Of a stretch of DNA of 64,000 nucleotides, positions 49,859 to 58,186 are shown one piece after another. Position 1 is the stretch's first letter; every line of letters begins with the position of its first letter. Under the pieces are notes generated by a model. It had not been told where the DNA came from. It was given only the letters and a program-made list of their open reading frames with translations, and made no database searches. Both the position numbers and the translations under genes were made by a program. This DNA comes from Roseovarius litoreus (GTDB taxonomy: Bacteria > Pseudomonadota > Alphaproteobacteria > Rhodobacterales > Rhodobacteraceae): assembly GCF_900142765.1 (NCBI RefSeq), contig NZ_FRCB01000002.1:1-64000 (forward strand), given 5' to 3'.

Positions 49859-50977
49859 TCAGACATGCGCTGCCATACGCGCCCGCAATGTCCGCACGCC
49901 GGTGCGGACGGCATCATGCACGGGGCCGGGGCGGGGCGTATCGCGTATGGTCGTGGTCCAATGCGCCGGGCGCGGGGTGCTGCCCTTGCGCGACCAGCTG
50001 AGGGCAGACAGCACATCGCGCGCCGGATCGGGCAGATGATCGGGGATCGCATGGCCGTTGAGCGTCGCCCAGAGACCGGTCCAGAGGCGCCCGACGCTCC
50101 ACGGGTTGTAGCCGCCGCCCCCGAGCAGCAGAAGCCGGGGGCTGAGCGGGGCGATGTGGCGCAAGGCGTCGAAATGGGCGTTGTTGGACCATGCCAGCCG
50201 AGAGAGAGGATCCTCGAGCACCGCATCGGCGCCGCATTGCAGGACAATGGCCTCAGGGCGGTGGGCGCAGAGCGCGGGCAGGATCAGTTCGTGCAGGGCG
50301 AAGGCGGCGTCGTCGTCATGGCTGCCGCGCGGCAGCGGCAGGTTGAAGCCGGTGCCTTGGGCCGTGTCGTGCAGCGCGCCGGTGAAGGGCCAGCGATTTT
50401 CCTCATGGGTGGAGATCATCAGAAGCCCCGGTGTACCGGACATGGCCGCCTCGACCCCGTCGGAGTGATGCGCGTCGATATCGACATAGGCGATGCGGGT
50501 CAGACCTTGGGCAAAGAGCGCCTTGAGCGCCAGAACGGGGTCGTTGAGATAGCAAAAGCCCGAGGCCCGGTCGGCCATCCCGTGATGGGTGCCGCCGCCG
50601 GGATTATAGACAGCGCCGCCATTGGCCAGAAGCTCGGTCGCCAGAAGCGAGCCGCCGGCGGCGGTAGCGGGGCGGCGGAACATCTCGGGGAAGATCGGGT
50701 TGGACAGGGTGTCAAGACCGTGGCGCGCGCGGATCGCGGGGCTGACGCGGCCTGTCCTCTCGGCCTCTTGCAGGGCCGCGACATAGGCGGTGGTGTGAAA
50801 CGCGGTCAGGGCGGCGGGGCGCGCGCGGGGACTGGTGCGGTATTGCGCTGGCGGCAGCCAACCCATCGCGCGGCTGAGGTCGATCACCGTGGGCACCCGG
50901 GGGATCGACAGCGGATGGCGTGCCCCATAGCTGGAGCCGCGATAGATCTCGGAGCCGATGAAAAGGGGTGCGTTCAT
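49859..50977 (-). CDS. Histone-deacetylase family amidohydrolase
   Basis: 372 residues. All zinc-deacetylase residues are seen: the His pair in GGGTHHGMADRASGFCYLND, the zinc ligands Asp/His in YVDIDAHHSDGVE, the second Asp in CGADAVLEDPL and the catalytic Tyr in LLGGGGYNPWSVGRLW. The zinc loop has Ser where most members have Gly (HHSDG). Bacterial members remove acetyl groups from acetyl-CoA synthetase (AcuC), polyamines or other small amides. The start at 50977 is the natural one; the open frame extends far upstream only as a shadow of the acyl-CoA dehydrogenase. Confidence 0.87.
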   Translation of the reverse strand: MNAPLFIGSEIYRGSSYGARHPLSIPRVPTVIDLSRAMGWLPPAQYRTSPRARPAALTAFHTTAYVAALQEAERTGRVSPAIRARHGLDTLSNPIFPEMFRRPATAAGGSLLATELLANGGAVYNPGGGTHHGMADRASGFCYLNDPVLALKALFAQGLTRIAYVDIDAHHSDGVEAAMSGTPGLLMISTHEENRWPFTGALHDTAQGTGFNLPLPRGSHDDDAAFALHELILPALCAHRPEAIVLQCGADAVLEDPLSRLAWSNNAHFDALRHIAPLSPRLLLLGGGGYNPWSVGRLWTGLWATLNGHAIPDHLPDPARDVLSALSWSRKGSTPRPAHWTTTIRDTPRPGPVHDAVRTGVRTLRARMAAHV

Positions 50978-51112
50978 GGCGCTCAGTCTAGCGCTCGGAG
51001 GCGCGCAGGGAAGGGGGCGAAACCGGGAGCAGGGCTGGCGCTTGACGCAAGGGGCGGCTATCCCTTGGCGGAACGCGGCGCGCTGCGCTGCACATGAGGG
51101 AGGATGCAGGGC

Positions 51113-52348
51113 ATGGAGATGAACCTCGGGATGCGGGACGAGACCCGCGCGCTGCTGGAGCAGGTGCGCGCCATGGTGCGCGACGAGATCATGCCGCTGG
51201 AGGCGGAGTATGCTGCCGAGATCGGCAAGGGGGATCGCTGGCAGTATACCGCGCGGCAGGCGGAGATCCTCGAAGGGTTGAAGGCCAAGGCCAAGACGCG
51301 CGGGCTGTGGAACTTCTGGCTGACGGGCAGCGACAAGGGCCATGGGCTGAGCACGGTGGAATATGCCTATTTCGCCGAAGAGATGGGCCGCACGCCGATG
51401 GGGGCGGAAGTGTTCAACTGCAATGCGCCCGATACCGGCAATATGGAGGTGTTCGAGCGGTATGGCACCGAAGAGATGAAAGCGCGCTGGCTGGCGCCGC
51501 TGCTGGAGGGGGAGATCCGGTCGGCTTACCTCATGACCGAGCCGGATGTCGCCAGTTCGGATGCCACCAATATCGCGATGTCCTGTGTGCAGGACGGCGA
51601 TGGCTATGTCCTCAATGGCGAGAAATGGTGGGCGACAGGGGCGGGTGATCCGCGCTGTGCGGTCTATATCGTCATGGTGCGCAGCGGCGATGACAGCGCG
51701 CCGAGGCATCAGCGCCATTCGATGATCGTGGTGCCCGCCGACAGCCCCGGTATCGAAAAGCTGCGCCCGATGCAGGTTTATGGCCATGACGACGCGCCGC
51801 ATGGGCATATGCATATCCGCTTCACGAATGTCCGCGTGCCGGCGGAGAACCTGTTGCTGGGCGAGGGGCGCGGCTTCGAGATCGCGCAGGGGCGGCTTGG
51901 ACCGGGGCGCATCCATCATTGCATGCGCGCGATCGGGCAGGCGGAGGCGGCACTTGAATTGATGTGCCGCCGGGCGCTGGCGCGCGAGGCCTTCGGCAAG
52001 CCGCTGGCGCAGCTTGGGGCGAATTACGACATCATCGCGGAGTGCCGCATGGAGATCGAACAGGCGCGGCTGTTGTGCCTCAAGGCGGCATGGATGATGG
52101 ATCAGGGCGATGCGCGGGCGGCGGCGCCCTGGATCCACCAGATCAAGGTTGTCGCCCCGCGCATGGCGCTCAAGGTGGTGGACGAGGCGGTGCAGATGTT
52201 CGGTGCGCAAGGTATCAGTCAGGATGTGCCGCTGTCCACGATGTGGACGCATCTGCGCACCCTGCGTCTGGCGGATGGCCCGGATGCGGTGCATCGGCGG
52301 CAGGTGGCGCGGGCCGAGCTGCGCGCCTACACGCAGGAAAAGGTCTGA
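51113..52348 (+). CDS. Acyl-CoA dehydrogenase family flavoprotein
   Basis: 411 residues from ATG 51113, placed 9 bases after GGGAGG; ATG 51104 is directly at that site and less likely. FAD and substrate segments are visible: SAYLMTEPDVASSDATNI near residue 140, GEKWWATGAGDPRC near residue 180, ALAREAFGKPLAQLGAN near residue 290 and MFGAQGISQDVPL near the end, where the catalytic Glu region lies. It resembles the larger ACAD group active on branched or unusual acyl-CoA. It passes electrons to ETF. No thiolase or CoA ligase is adjacent. Confidence 0.87.
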   Translation: MEMNLGMRDETRALLEQVRAMVRDEIMPLEAEYAAEIGKGDRWQYTARQAEILEGLKAKAKTRGLWNFWLTGSDKGHGLSTVEYAYFAEEMGRTPMGAEVFNCNAPDTGNMEVFERYGTEEMKARWLAPLLEGEIRSAYLMTEPDVASSDATNIAMSCVQDGDGYVLNGEKWWATGAGDPRCAVYIVMVRSGDDSAPRHQRHSMIVVPADSPGIEKLRPMQVYGHDDAPHGHMHIRFTNVRVPAENLLLGEGRGFEIAQGRLGPGRIHHCMRAIGQAEAALELMCRRALAREAFGKPLAQLGANYDIIAECRMEIEQARLLCLKAAWMMDQGDARAAAPWIHQIKVVAPRMALKVVDEAVQMFGAQGISQDVPLSTMWTHLRTLRLADGPDAVHRRQVARAELRAYTQEKV

Positions 52349-52400
52349 GCCGATGGCGCAGCTGGTCAGCCCTTGACGGGCTGACGCGCTGGGCGGCGTG

Positions 52401-53456
52401 TCACTCGGCGGGCTGGAAGCCTTCGATCAGTTGGCGCAGGCCAAGGGCTGCGCCTGCGATGATCGCAAGGAACGTGACCGGCGCCGAGTAGGCCAGAACG
52501 GAAAACGCCGACAGTCCCTGACCCACCGTGCAGCCCATCGCCAGCACCGCGCCCGCGCCCATGATCGCGGCCCCGGTCATCTGGCGGCGCAATTCGCGCG
52601 GGTCCTCGCAGGCCTCCCACCGGAAATGGCCCTTGATGAGCGAGCCGATGAAGGCGCCCGTGGCCACGCCCGCCACAGAGCCTACGGCAAAGGACGGTGC
52701 CCGGGCCGAAGCGGTCATGAAGTAGAGCAGCGTTTCCCCCACGGGGGCCGAGAAGCTGTGCGAGACGACGGGCATGGCCGTGAAGCCGGTGGTCGCCACC
52801 CAATAGCTGCCAGCCCATCCGCCGGTGATCGCCAGCCCGACGATGCAGGCCCAGAAGATCGATTTCGGCGCGCTGATGAGGTCTCGGGACGACAGGGCGC
52901 CAAGCGTGATGAGCGCACCGATGGCGATGCCGAGCGGTGCGAGCGGCAGGCCTGTCTGAGAGGAGAGCAGATGCACCAGACCCGGGGGCAGCCCGGTCAC
53001 ATCCTGTTGCATGAAGGCCCAGTTGCGCAGATAGGCCAGCGGCCCATGCAGCACCACATAGGCCGATATGCCCATCACCACGACGATCACGAAGGCCCGG
53101 AAATCGCCACCGCCAAGCCGGGCGATGCAGCCATAGCCGCAATTGCCGGCCAGAGCCATGCCGTAGCCGAACATCAGCCCGCCGAGGATCGAGGCGAGCG
53201 GCATCCACTGGATCGAGAGATAGAACGAGCGTTCGGTCTCCATCATCCCCGCGCCCGACAGCGCGAAAGTGCCCATGACCGCGATGCCTATGGCAAGGAT
53301 CCACATGCGCATGCGCAGCGATGAGCCGCCATAGAGCATGTCCTCGATCGCTCCCATCGTGCAGAATCGCCCGAGCCGCGCGGCAAGGCCGAGCAGGATA
53401 CCCGAGGCAAGCCCGAACAGGGCCACAAGCGTGTTGTCACCTAGAAATTGATACAT
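52401..53456 (-). CDS. soxT: YeeE/YedE family sulfur-compound transporter (SoxT)
   Basis: 351 residues with about nine hydrophobic segments. Conserved cysteines of the thiosulfate transporter family appear in three places: RLGRFCTMGAIEDML, ALAGNCGYGCIARLGGGD and LAMGCTVGQGLSAFS. In TsuA-type proteins such cysteines relay thiosulfate across the membrane. It lies 36 bases downstream of soxR on the same strand, so soxS-soxR-soxT probably form one unit opposite soxV. SoxT is thought to move thiosulfate or a sulfur compound across the inner membrane, possibly to inactivate SoxR in the cytoplasm. Confidence 0.85.
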   Translation of the reverse strand: MYQFLGDNTLVALFGLASGILLGLAARLGRFCTMGAIEDMLYGGSSLRMRMWILAIGIAVMGTFALSGAGMMETERSFYLSIQWMPLASILGGLMFGYGMALAGNCGYGCIARLGGGDFRAFVIVVVMGISAYVVLHGPLAYLRNWAFMQQDVTGLPPGLVHLLSSQTGLPLAPLGIAIGALITLGALSSRDLISAPKSIFWACIVGLAITGGWAGSYWVATTGFTAMPVVSHSFSAPVGETLLYFMTASARAPSFAVGSVAGVATGAFIGSLIKGHFRWEACEDPRELRRQMTGAAIMGAGAVLAMGCTVGQGLSAFSVLAYSAPVTFLAIIAGAALGLRQLIEGFQPAE

Positions 53457-53492
53457 GGCGCGTTCCTCCCGATGCGGAAGCGTGCCTTCCCG

Positions 53493-53861
53493 TCAAGGCC
53501 GCGCGGACCCCGCATCCTGAGCACAGAATAACTCATAGACGAGTTCAAGTACACGGCGAGGACGCTCGTCGGCGAGACGGTAATAGATCGCCTTGCCGTC
53601 GCGCCGGGGCACCACCAGCCCTTCGAGGCGCAAGCGGGACAATTGCTGCGATACGGCGGCCTGACGCGCCGACAGCAGGTCTTCGAGTTCGGTCACCGAT
53701 TTTTCGCCCGTCACCAGATGGCACAGGATCATGAGCCGGCCTTCGTGACTGATTGCCTTGAGGAAGTTGGAGGCGTTGGTCGCATTCTCGACCATGCGGT
53801 CCATTTCCGCTTCGCTGAGGGAGTTGTCAAACACCGGAAGAGCCATCGTTCGGGGTTCCAT
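53493..53861 (-). CDS. soxR: ArsR-family sulfur-responsive repressor SoxR
   Basis: 122 residues with a winged helix: helix pair LKAISHEGRLMILCHLVTGEKSV, recognition helix SARQAAVSQQLSRLRLEGLV, wing VPRRDGKAIYYRL. The Cys in MILCHL and a second near the C-terminus (LFCAQD) match the two redox-sensing Cys of SoxR, BigR and SqrR proteins, which form a di- or tetrasulfide bridge and release DNA when reactive sulfur is present. ATG 53861 follows AAAGAGA; ATG 53846 is the alternative. It probably represses soxVW and soxXYZABCD through the inverted repeats listed below. This is the ArsR-type SoxR, not the MerR-type superoxide sensor. Confidence 0.9.
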   Translation of the reverse strand: MEPRTMALPVFDNSLSEAEMDRMVENATNASNFLKAISHEGRLMILCHLVTGEKSVTELEDLLSARQAAVSQQLSRLRLEGLVVPRRDGKAIYYRLADERPRRVLELVYELFCAQDAGSARP

Positions 53862-53901
53862 TCTCTTTAACGGGCAACCAGCCCTGCGCGCTGGGCGTTA
53901 T

Positions 53902-54282
53902 CTAGTTCGTTTTCACCGGGTCTGCAAAATCGGTATTTTGACGCAGCATCATGTCGAGCAGGCCCCAGAAGAAATCTTCTCCGGGATGGCCTTCGATGCG
54001 GGCCAGTTCCTGCCCGTTCTCGACAAGGATGAAGGTCGGGGTGAAGTTGACGGGGCGGGCGAATGTCACGTCCGGGGGCGGCGCGTCGGCGCGTGACACC
54101 ATGCGCAGCGGCGCATAGGCGCCTTCGGGTGTTTTGGGATAGATCGGACCGATGGTTTTTTTCCATTCGGTGCAGTGATAGCAACCGGCTTGCTCCACCA
54201 TCACCAGCTCGATCGTCTGCGCTGCGGCTGCCTGCACAAGCCATAGGCAGGCAAGAATAGTTGCGGCGAGGCGAGCGATCAT
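53902..54282 (-). CDS. soxS: Periplasmic thioredoxin SoxS
   Basis: 126 residues with a signal peptide (about 1-21, ending QAAAAQ). The active site is EQAGCYHCTEW, a CxxC motif in a thioredoxin fold; cis-Pro lies in NFTPTFILVENG. SoxS reduces and reactivates the SoxYZ carrier or related disulfides. ATG 54282 is used instead of GTG 54291. It is divergent from soxV, and the shared 73-base control region contains an inverted repeat. Confidence 0.88.
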   Translation of the reverse strand: MIARLAATILACLWLVQAAAAQTIELVMVEQAGCYHCTEWKKTIGPIYPKTPEGAYAPLRMVSRADAPPPDVTFARPVNFTPTFILVENGQELARIEGHPGEDFFWGLLDMMLRQNTDFADPVKTN

Positions 54283-54299
54283 TGTGAACACCGATTGAC

Positions 54300-54317
54300 G
54301 TTGTATGCATATACAAC
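54300..54317. promoter_or_regulatory. Inverted repeat in the soxS-soxV control region
   Basis: GTTGTAT (54300-54306) and ATACAAC (54311-54317) are perfect 7-bp arms with a GCAT spacer, midway between the divergent soxS and soxV genes. The ArsR-type SoxR is reported to bind between soxS and soxV in relatives, so this is a candidate operator. It differs in sequence from the ATTCA-N6-TGAAT sites before soxX and soxC. Confidence 0.6.
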
Positions 54318-54355
54318 TTAATTTGAATATGTCATTTCAACAAGAGGCTTCGCGG

Positions 54356-55093
54356 ATGCTTGATATTTCCTATGCAGGCGCAGCACTTGCGGGGCTTTTG
54401 TCTTTCTTCACGCCTTGTATCCTGCCGATGGTGCCGTTCTACCTGTGTTATATGGCGGGCCTGTCGATGACCGAATTGCGCGGCGATGGCGCGATTGCTC
54501 CGGGCGCGCAGAAACGGCTGGTGATCTCGGCGGTGATGTTCGCGCTGGGCGTGACGACGATTTTCGTACTGCTGGGAATGGGGGCCACGGCGCTCGGGCA
54601 GGCCTTTGCGCAATGGCGCGATCCGCTGAGCTATGTGGCGGCGGGGGTTCTGGCGCTCTTCGGGCTGCATTTTCTGGGAGTGGTGCGGATACCGCTTCTC
54701 TATCGCGAAGCGCGCATGGAAAGTACCGCCGAGCCGACGACGGTGATCGGTGCCTATGTCATGGGGCTGGCCTTCGGGTTCGGCTGGACACCCTGCGTGG
54801 GGCCGGCGCTGGCGGCGATCCTGATGGTGGCGAGCGGCATGGGCAGCCTGACGGAAGGGGCGGCGCTGCTCATGGTCTACGGGCTGGCGATGACCGCGCC
54901 TTTCGTGGTCGCGGCGTTTTTCGCGCGGCCGTTTCTGGCGTGGATCCAGAGCAAGCGGAAATACATGGCCTATGTGGAAAAGGTGATGGGCGCCATGCTG
55001 ATCGTGTTCGCGATCCTGATCGCCACCAACGCCGTGAACATCATTGCAAATTTCATGATCGAGTGGTTCCCGAGTTTTCAGTCACTGGGCTGA
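54356..55093 (+). CDS. soxV: CcdA-family thiol-reductant transporter SoxV
   Basis: 245 residues with six membrane segments. The two redox cysteines are in SFFTPCILPMVPFY and FGWTPCVGPALAAIL, as in CcdA and DsbD. SoxV carries reducing power from cytoplasmic thioredoxin to periplasmic SoxW. The start at 54356 follows AAGAGG by 8 bases; upstream in-frame ATGs lack a ribosome site. It is followed by soxW after 31 bases. Confidence 0.9.
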   Translation: MLDISYAGAALAGLLSFFTPCILPMVPFYLCYMAGLSMTELRGDGAIAPGAQKRLVISAVMFALGVTTIFVLLGMGATALGQAFAQWRDPLSYVAAGVLALFGLHFLGVVRIPLLYREARMESTAEPTTVIGAYVMGLAFGFGWTPCVGPALAAILMVASGMGSLTEGAALLMVYGLAMTAPFVVAAFFARPFLAWIQSKRKYMAYVEKVMGAMLIVFAILIATNAVNIIANFMIEWFPSFQSLG

Positions 55094-55124
55094 CGGGACA
55101 TTTACGCAACCAAGGGAGGACGGA

Positions 55125-55706
55125 ATGAAACACTACGCACTGGCGCTGGTCTTGGCGTTGAGCGGTCTGGCAGCGCCGGTATCGGCTGCCGAAGTGGGCG
55201 ATGACGGGCTGCACAAGGCCGCGTGGATGCGCGACACCTTCCTCTATCTGCGGGACGATCTGGAGGAGGTGACCGCCGAGGGCAAGCGCATGGCGGTGAT
55301 GATCGAGCAGCGGGGCTGCATCTATTGCAAGAAGATGCACGAGGAGGTGTATCCGATTCCCGAAATCTCGAACTACATTTCCGAGAACTACGTGGTGGTG
55401 CAGCTCAATCTGCATGGTGACCGCGAGGTGACCGATTTCGACGGAGAATCGCTGTCCGAAAAAGACATGCTGCGCAAATGGGGGATCCTGTTCACGCCGA
55501 CCGTGATTTTCCTGCCGGAAGAGGTGCCCGAGGGGACGTCGGCCAAGGATGCGGCGGTGGCGATCATGCCGGGAGCGTTCCAGAAGGGCACCACGCTCGA
55601 TATGTACACCTGGGTCAACGAAAAGCGCTATGCGCTGGAAAACGACGAAGATTTTCAGCGTTATCACGCCCGCCGCATTCAGGAACGGGCCGCGGGGCAG
55701 AACTGA
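55125..55706 (+). CDS. soxW: Periplasmic thioredoxin SoxW
   Basis: 193 residues with a Sec signal (ALALVLALSGLAAPVSAAEV). The active site is QRGCIYCKKMH, and cis-Pro lies in ILFTPTVIFLPEE. SoxW receives electrons from SoxV and keeps Sox proteins, mainly SoxYZ, reduced. GGGAGG lies 8 bases upstream of the ATG. The soxX operator and promoter follow it. Confidence 0.9.
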   Translation: MKHYALALVLALSGLAAPVSAAEVGDDGLHKAAWMRDTFLYLRDDLEEVTAEGKRMAVMIEQRGCIYCKKMHEEVYPIPEISNYISENYVVVQLNLHGDREVTDFDGESLSEKDMLRKWGILFTPTVIFLPEEVPEGTSAKDAAVAIMPGAFQKGTTLDMYTWVNEKRYALENDEDFQRYHARRIQERAAGQN

Positions 55707-55742
55707 GCGCGTTGGTTGGCGCGGGCATGGTTCGGAGGCTAA

Positions 55743-55762
55743 AAATTCACAATTGTGAATTT
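55743..55762. promoter_or_regulatory. Perfect 20-bp palindrome upstream of soxX, probable SoxR operator
   Basis: AAATTCACAATTGTGAATTT is an exact palindrome. Its core ATTC-N8-GAAT matches the site I recall for SqrR/BigR-type sulfide-responsive repressors. It lies in the soxW-soxX interval, 80 bases before the soxX ATG. A possible promoter is TTGCGT (55767-55772) with TATTGT (55791-55796), spacing 18, just downstream. Confidence 0.85.
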
Positions 55763-55842
55763 GTTGTTGCGTGACGGGCGGGTGGTGGCCTATTGTATAC
55801 CGAGCTATCCAAGCGAAGAATATGATAGCCATGGGAGGAGAC

Positions 55843-56322
55843 ATGAAGCTTTCAACTACACTTTTGACCCTGAGCGTATTGGCCGCGGGGTCGGCGCTGG
55901 CTGAACCGGTTGCACCGAGTGATGTCCAGTTCGACGACTACGGAGCGGTGGCCGAATCGCTGACAGGTCAGCCTGGCGATCCTGCCAAGGGCGCCGAGGT
56001 GCTGAGCAAGCGTTCGCTTGGCAACTGCGTGGCTTGCCATCAGGTGTCGGCGCTGCCGGATGTCCCCTTCCAGGGCAATATCGGTCCGATGCTCGATGGT
56101 GTCGGCGACCGCTGGAACGAGGCCGAACTTCGCGGCATCGTGAGCGACGCCAAGAAGACCTATCCCGGCACGATGATGCCGTCCTACTACCGGGTCGATG
56201 ATTACGTCCGTCCGGGCAATGCCTTTACAGGCAAGGCGGCAGAAGGCCCGCTGGATCCGTTGCTGACGGCCCAGCAGATCGAAGATGTGGTCGCGTTCCT
56301 TGTGACCCTCAAGGACCAGTGA
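55843..56322 (+). CDS. soxX: Monoheme cytochrome c SoxX
   Basis: 159 residues with a Sec signal (LSTTLLTLSVLAAGSALAEP). The heme site is GNCVACHQVSAL, and the Met ligand is in PGTMMPSYYRVDD. With SoxA it forms the SoxAX complex that couples thiosulfate or sulfide to the Cys of SoxY. ATG 55843 follows GGGAGGAG. First gene of the structural operon soxXYZABCD. Confidence 0.93.
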   Translation: MKLSTTLLTLSVLAAGSALAEPVAPSDVQFDDYGAVAESLTGQPGDPAKGAEVLSKRSLGNCVACHQVSALPDVPFQGNIGPMLDGVGDRWNEAELRGIVSDAKKTYPGTMMPSYYRVDDYVRPGNAFTGKAAEGPLDPLLTAQQIEDVVAFLVTLKDQ

Positions 56323-56344
56323 CCTTTTATCCAAGGAGATGAAT

Positions 56345-56764
56345 ATGGATTTCACACGACGCGAAACCCTGGTCATCGGTGGCGCAACGGCGGTTGCCGT
56401 CGCCCTTCCGATGCAGGCCATGGCCTCGGCCGTGGATGACGCAATCAACGCATTCACCGGTGGCGCTGCTGTCGGCGATTCCGGCGTCACACTGGACGCA
56501 CCCGAGATTGCGGAAAACGGCAACACGGTGCCGATCGAAGTCAGCGCCGAAGGCGCGACGGCGATCATGGTTCTGGCAGCCGGCAACCCCACGCCCGGCG
56601 TGGCGACGTTCAATTTCGGCCCTCTGGCCGGATCGCAGACGGCCAAGACGCGTATTCGTCTGGCCGGCACGCAGGACGTGATCGCCGTGGCGAAGATGGC
56701 TGATGGCAGCTTTGCCAAGTCGCAGAAGAACGTGAAAGTCACCATCGGCGGCTGCGGCGGCTGA
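56345..56764 (+). CDS. soxY: Sulfur carrier subunit SoxY
   Basis: 139 residues. Tat signal with TRRETLVIGGATAVAV; SoxZ is co-exported with it. The C-terminal swinging arm ends VTIGGCGG, where the Cys carries the sulfur intermediates; this GGCGG ending is invariant in SoxY. The start at 56345 follows AAGGAG by 6 bases. It works as a SoxYZ heterodimer with the next gene. Confidence 0.95.
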   Translation: MDFTRRETLVIGGATAVAVALPMQAMASAVDDAINAFTGGAAVGDSGVTLDAPEIAENGNTVPIEVSAEGATAIMVLAAGNPTPGVATFNFGPLAGSQTAKTRIRLAGTQDVIAVAKMADGSFAKSQKNVKVTIGGCGG

Positions 56765-56789
56765 GCGAACTCGAGAAGGAGACAGACAG

Positions 56790-57119
56790 ATGGCAGAAGG
56801 TGTACGCCCCCGCGTGAAGGCTCCGAAATCGGCGTCGGCTGGTGAGGTTGTGGTTCTCAAGACCCTGATCAGCCACAAGATGGAATCGGGCCAGCGCAAG
56901 GACAGCGACGGCAACCCCATTCCGCGCTCGATCATCAATCGTTTCACCTGCGAATTCGGCGGTGAGATGGTGGTCGACGTCACGATGGAGCCGGCGATCT
57001 CGACCAACCCCTATTTCGAGTTCGAGGCAACCGTCCCGCAAGCCGGTGAATTCGTCTTCACTTGGTATGACGATGACGGCTCGGTCTATGAAGACAAGCA
57101 GGCGGTATCCGTCGCCTGA
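56790..57119 (+). CDS. soxZ: Sulfur carrier partner SoxZ
   Basis: 109 residues with no signal of its own; it is exported with SoxY. The immunoglobulin-like fold is visible in the segments VVVLKTLISHKMESGQRKD, NRFTCEFGGEMVVDV and FEATVPQAGEFVFTWYDDDG. Length and position between soxY and soxA are standard. Confidence 0.95.
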   Translation: MAEGVRPRVKAPKSASAGEVVVLKTLISHKMESGQRKDSDGNPIPRSIINRFTCEFGGEMVVDVTMEPAISTNPYFEFEATVPQAGEFVFTWYDDDGSVYEDKQAVSVA

Positions 57120-57193
57120 TCGACCAAGAATATGATGGGCGTCCTGCCATGCCCGGGAATGGGTCTGGCAGGGCCGCTCAAGGGAGGAAACGC

Positions 57194-58048
57194 ATGAATT
57201 TCAAGTCAATGACAGCAGTGGCGGCCCTGATGCTGACCCTGCCGGGCGTCAGCCTCGCGGATCCGGATGATGACACGCTCATCATCAATGGTGAAACCGA
57301 GATTGTGACCAAGGCACCGCTGCCCGCGCATATGGAAGATGCCAATATGGACCAGATCATGTCCGGTTGGCATTTCCGTTCGGACGAAACGCAAGCCCTG
57401 GAAATGGACGATTTCGACAATCCGGGCATGATCTTCGTTGATGCCGGTCTGGAGCAGTGGAACACCGTCGAAGGCAGCAAGGGCAATTCCTGCGCCAGTT
57501 GCCACGAGGATCCGTCGAGCATGAAGGGTGTGCGGGCGGTCTATCCCAAGTGGGACGAAAAGGCCGGCGAAGTGCAGACCCTCGCCATGCAGATCAACGA
57601 TTGCCGCGAGGCCAATATGGGTGCCGAGCCCTACAAGTATGACAGCGGCCCCATGGTGAACATGGAAGCGCTGATCACACTGCAGTCGCGCGGCATGCCC
57701 GTCAATGTGGCGATCGACGGACCGGCGGCCGACGCTTGGGCCAAGGGTAAGGAAATGTACTATACCCGTTATGGACAGCTGGAACTCAGCTGCGCCAATT
57801 GCCACGAAGACAACTACGGCAACATGATCCGCGCCGACCACCTGAGCCAGGGGCAGATCAACGGGTTTCCGACCTATCGTCTGAAAAACGCCAAGCTGAA
57901 TACCGTGCATGGCCGTTTCAAGGGCTGCATCCGCGATACGCGCGCGCATACGTTCAACCCGGGCAGCGAGGAATTCGTCGCATTGGAACTGTATGTGGCC
58001 AGCCGCGGCAACGGCCTGTCGGTCGAGGGACCCTCGGTCCGCAACTGA
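57194..58048 (+). CDS. soxA: Diheme cytochrome c SoxA
   Basis: 284 residues with a Sec signal (ending GVSLADPD). Two heme sites are seen, SCASCHEDP and SCANCHEDN, so this is a diheme SoxA. The catalytic Cys, which becomes a persulfide ligand of the active heme, lies in FKGCIRDTRAHTF. ATG 57194 follows GGGAGG. It catalyses the first oxidation step with SoxX. Confidence 0.94.
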   Translation: MNFKSMTAVAALMLTLPGVSLADPDDDTLIINGETEIVTKAPLPAHMEDANMDQIMSGWHFRSDETQALEMDDFDNPGMIFVDAGLEQWNTVEGSKGNSCASCHEDPSSMKGVRAVYPKWDEKAGEVQTLAMQINDCREANMGAEPYKYDSGPMVNMEALITLQSRGMPVNVAIDGPAADAWAKGKEMYYTRYGQLELSCANCHEDNYGNMIRADHLSQGQINGFPTYRLKNAKLNTVHGRFKGCIRDTRAHTFNPGSEEFVALELYVASRGNGLSVEGPSVRN

Positions 58049-58186
58049 TGTGATCCGGGCCGGGGCGGCGTGATCGCCCCGGTCGCCAAGCTGCCTGCAT
58101 GACATTGAAATTCCTGGCGTTTCGGCCAGAGCCGCTGCCGGATCGCCGGGGCGGAACAGTAGAACTATAACCACTCGGAGACGCAA

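Noticed and set aside
49859..52294. Extended 811-residue version of the HDAC-like protein
   Set aside because: The first 439 codons are antisense to the acyl-CoA dehydrogenase and not family-like; the natural start is at 50977.
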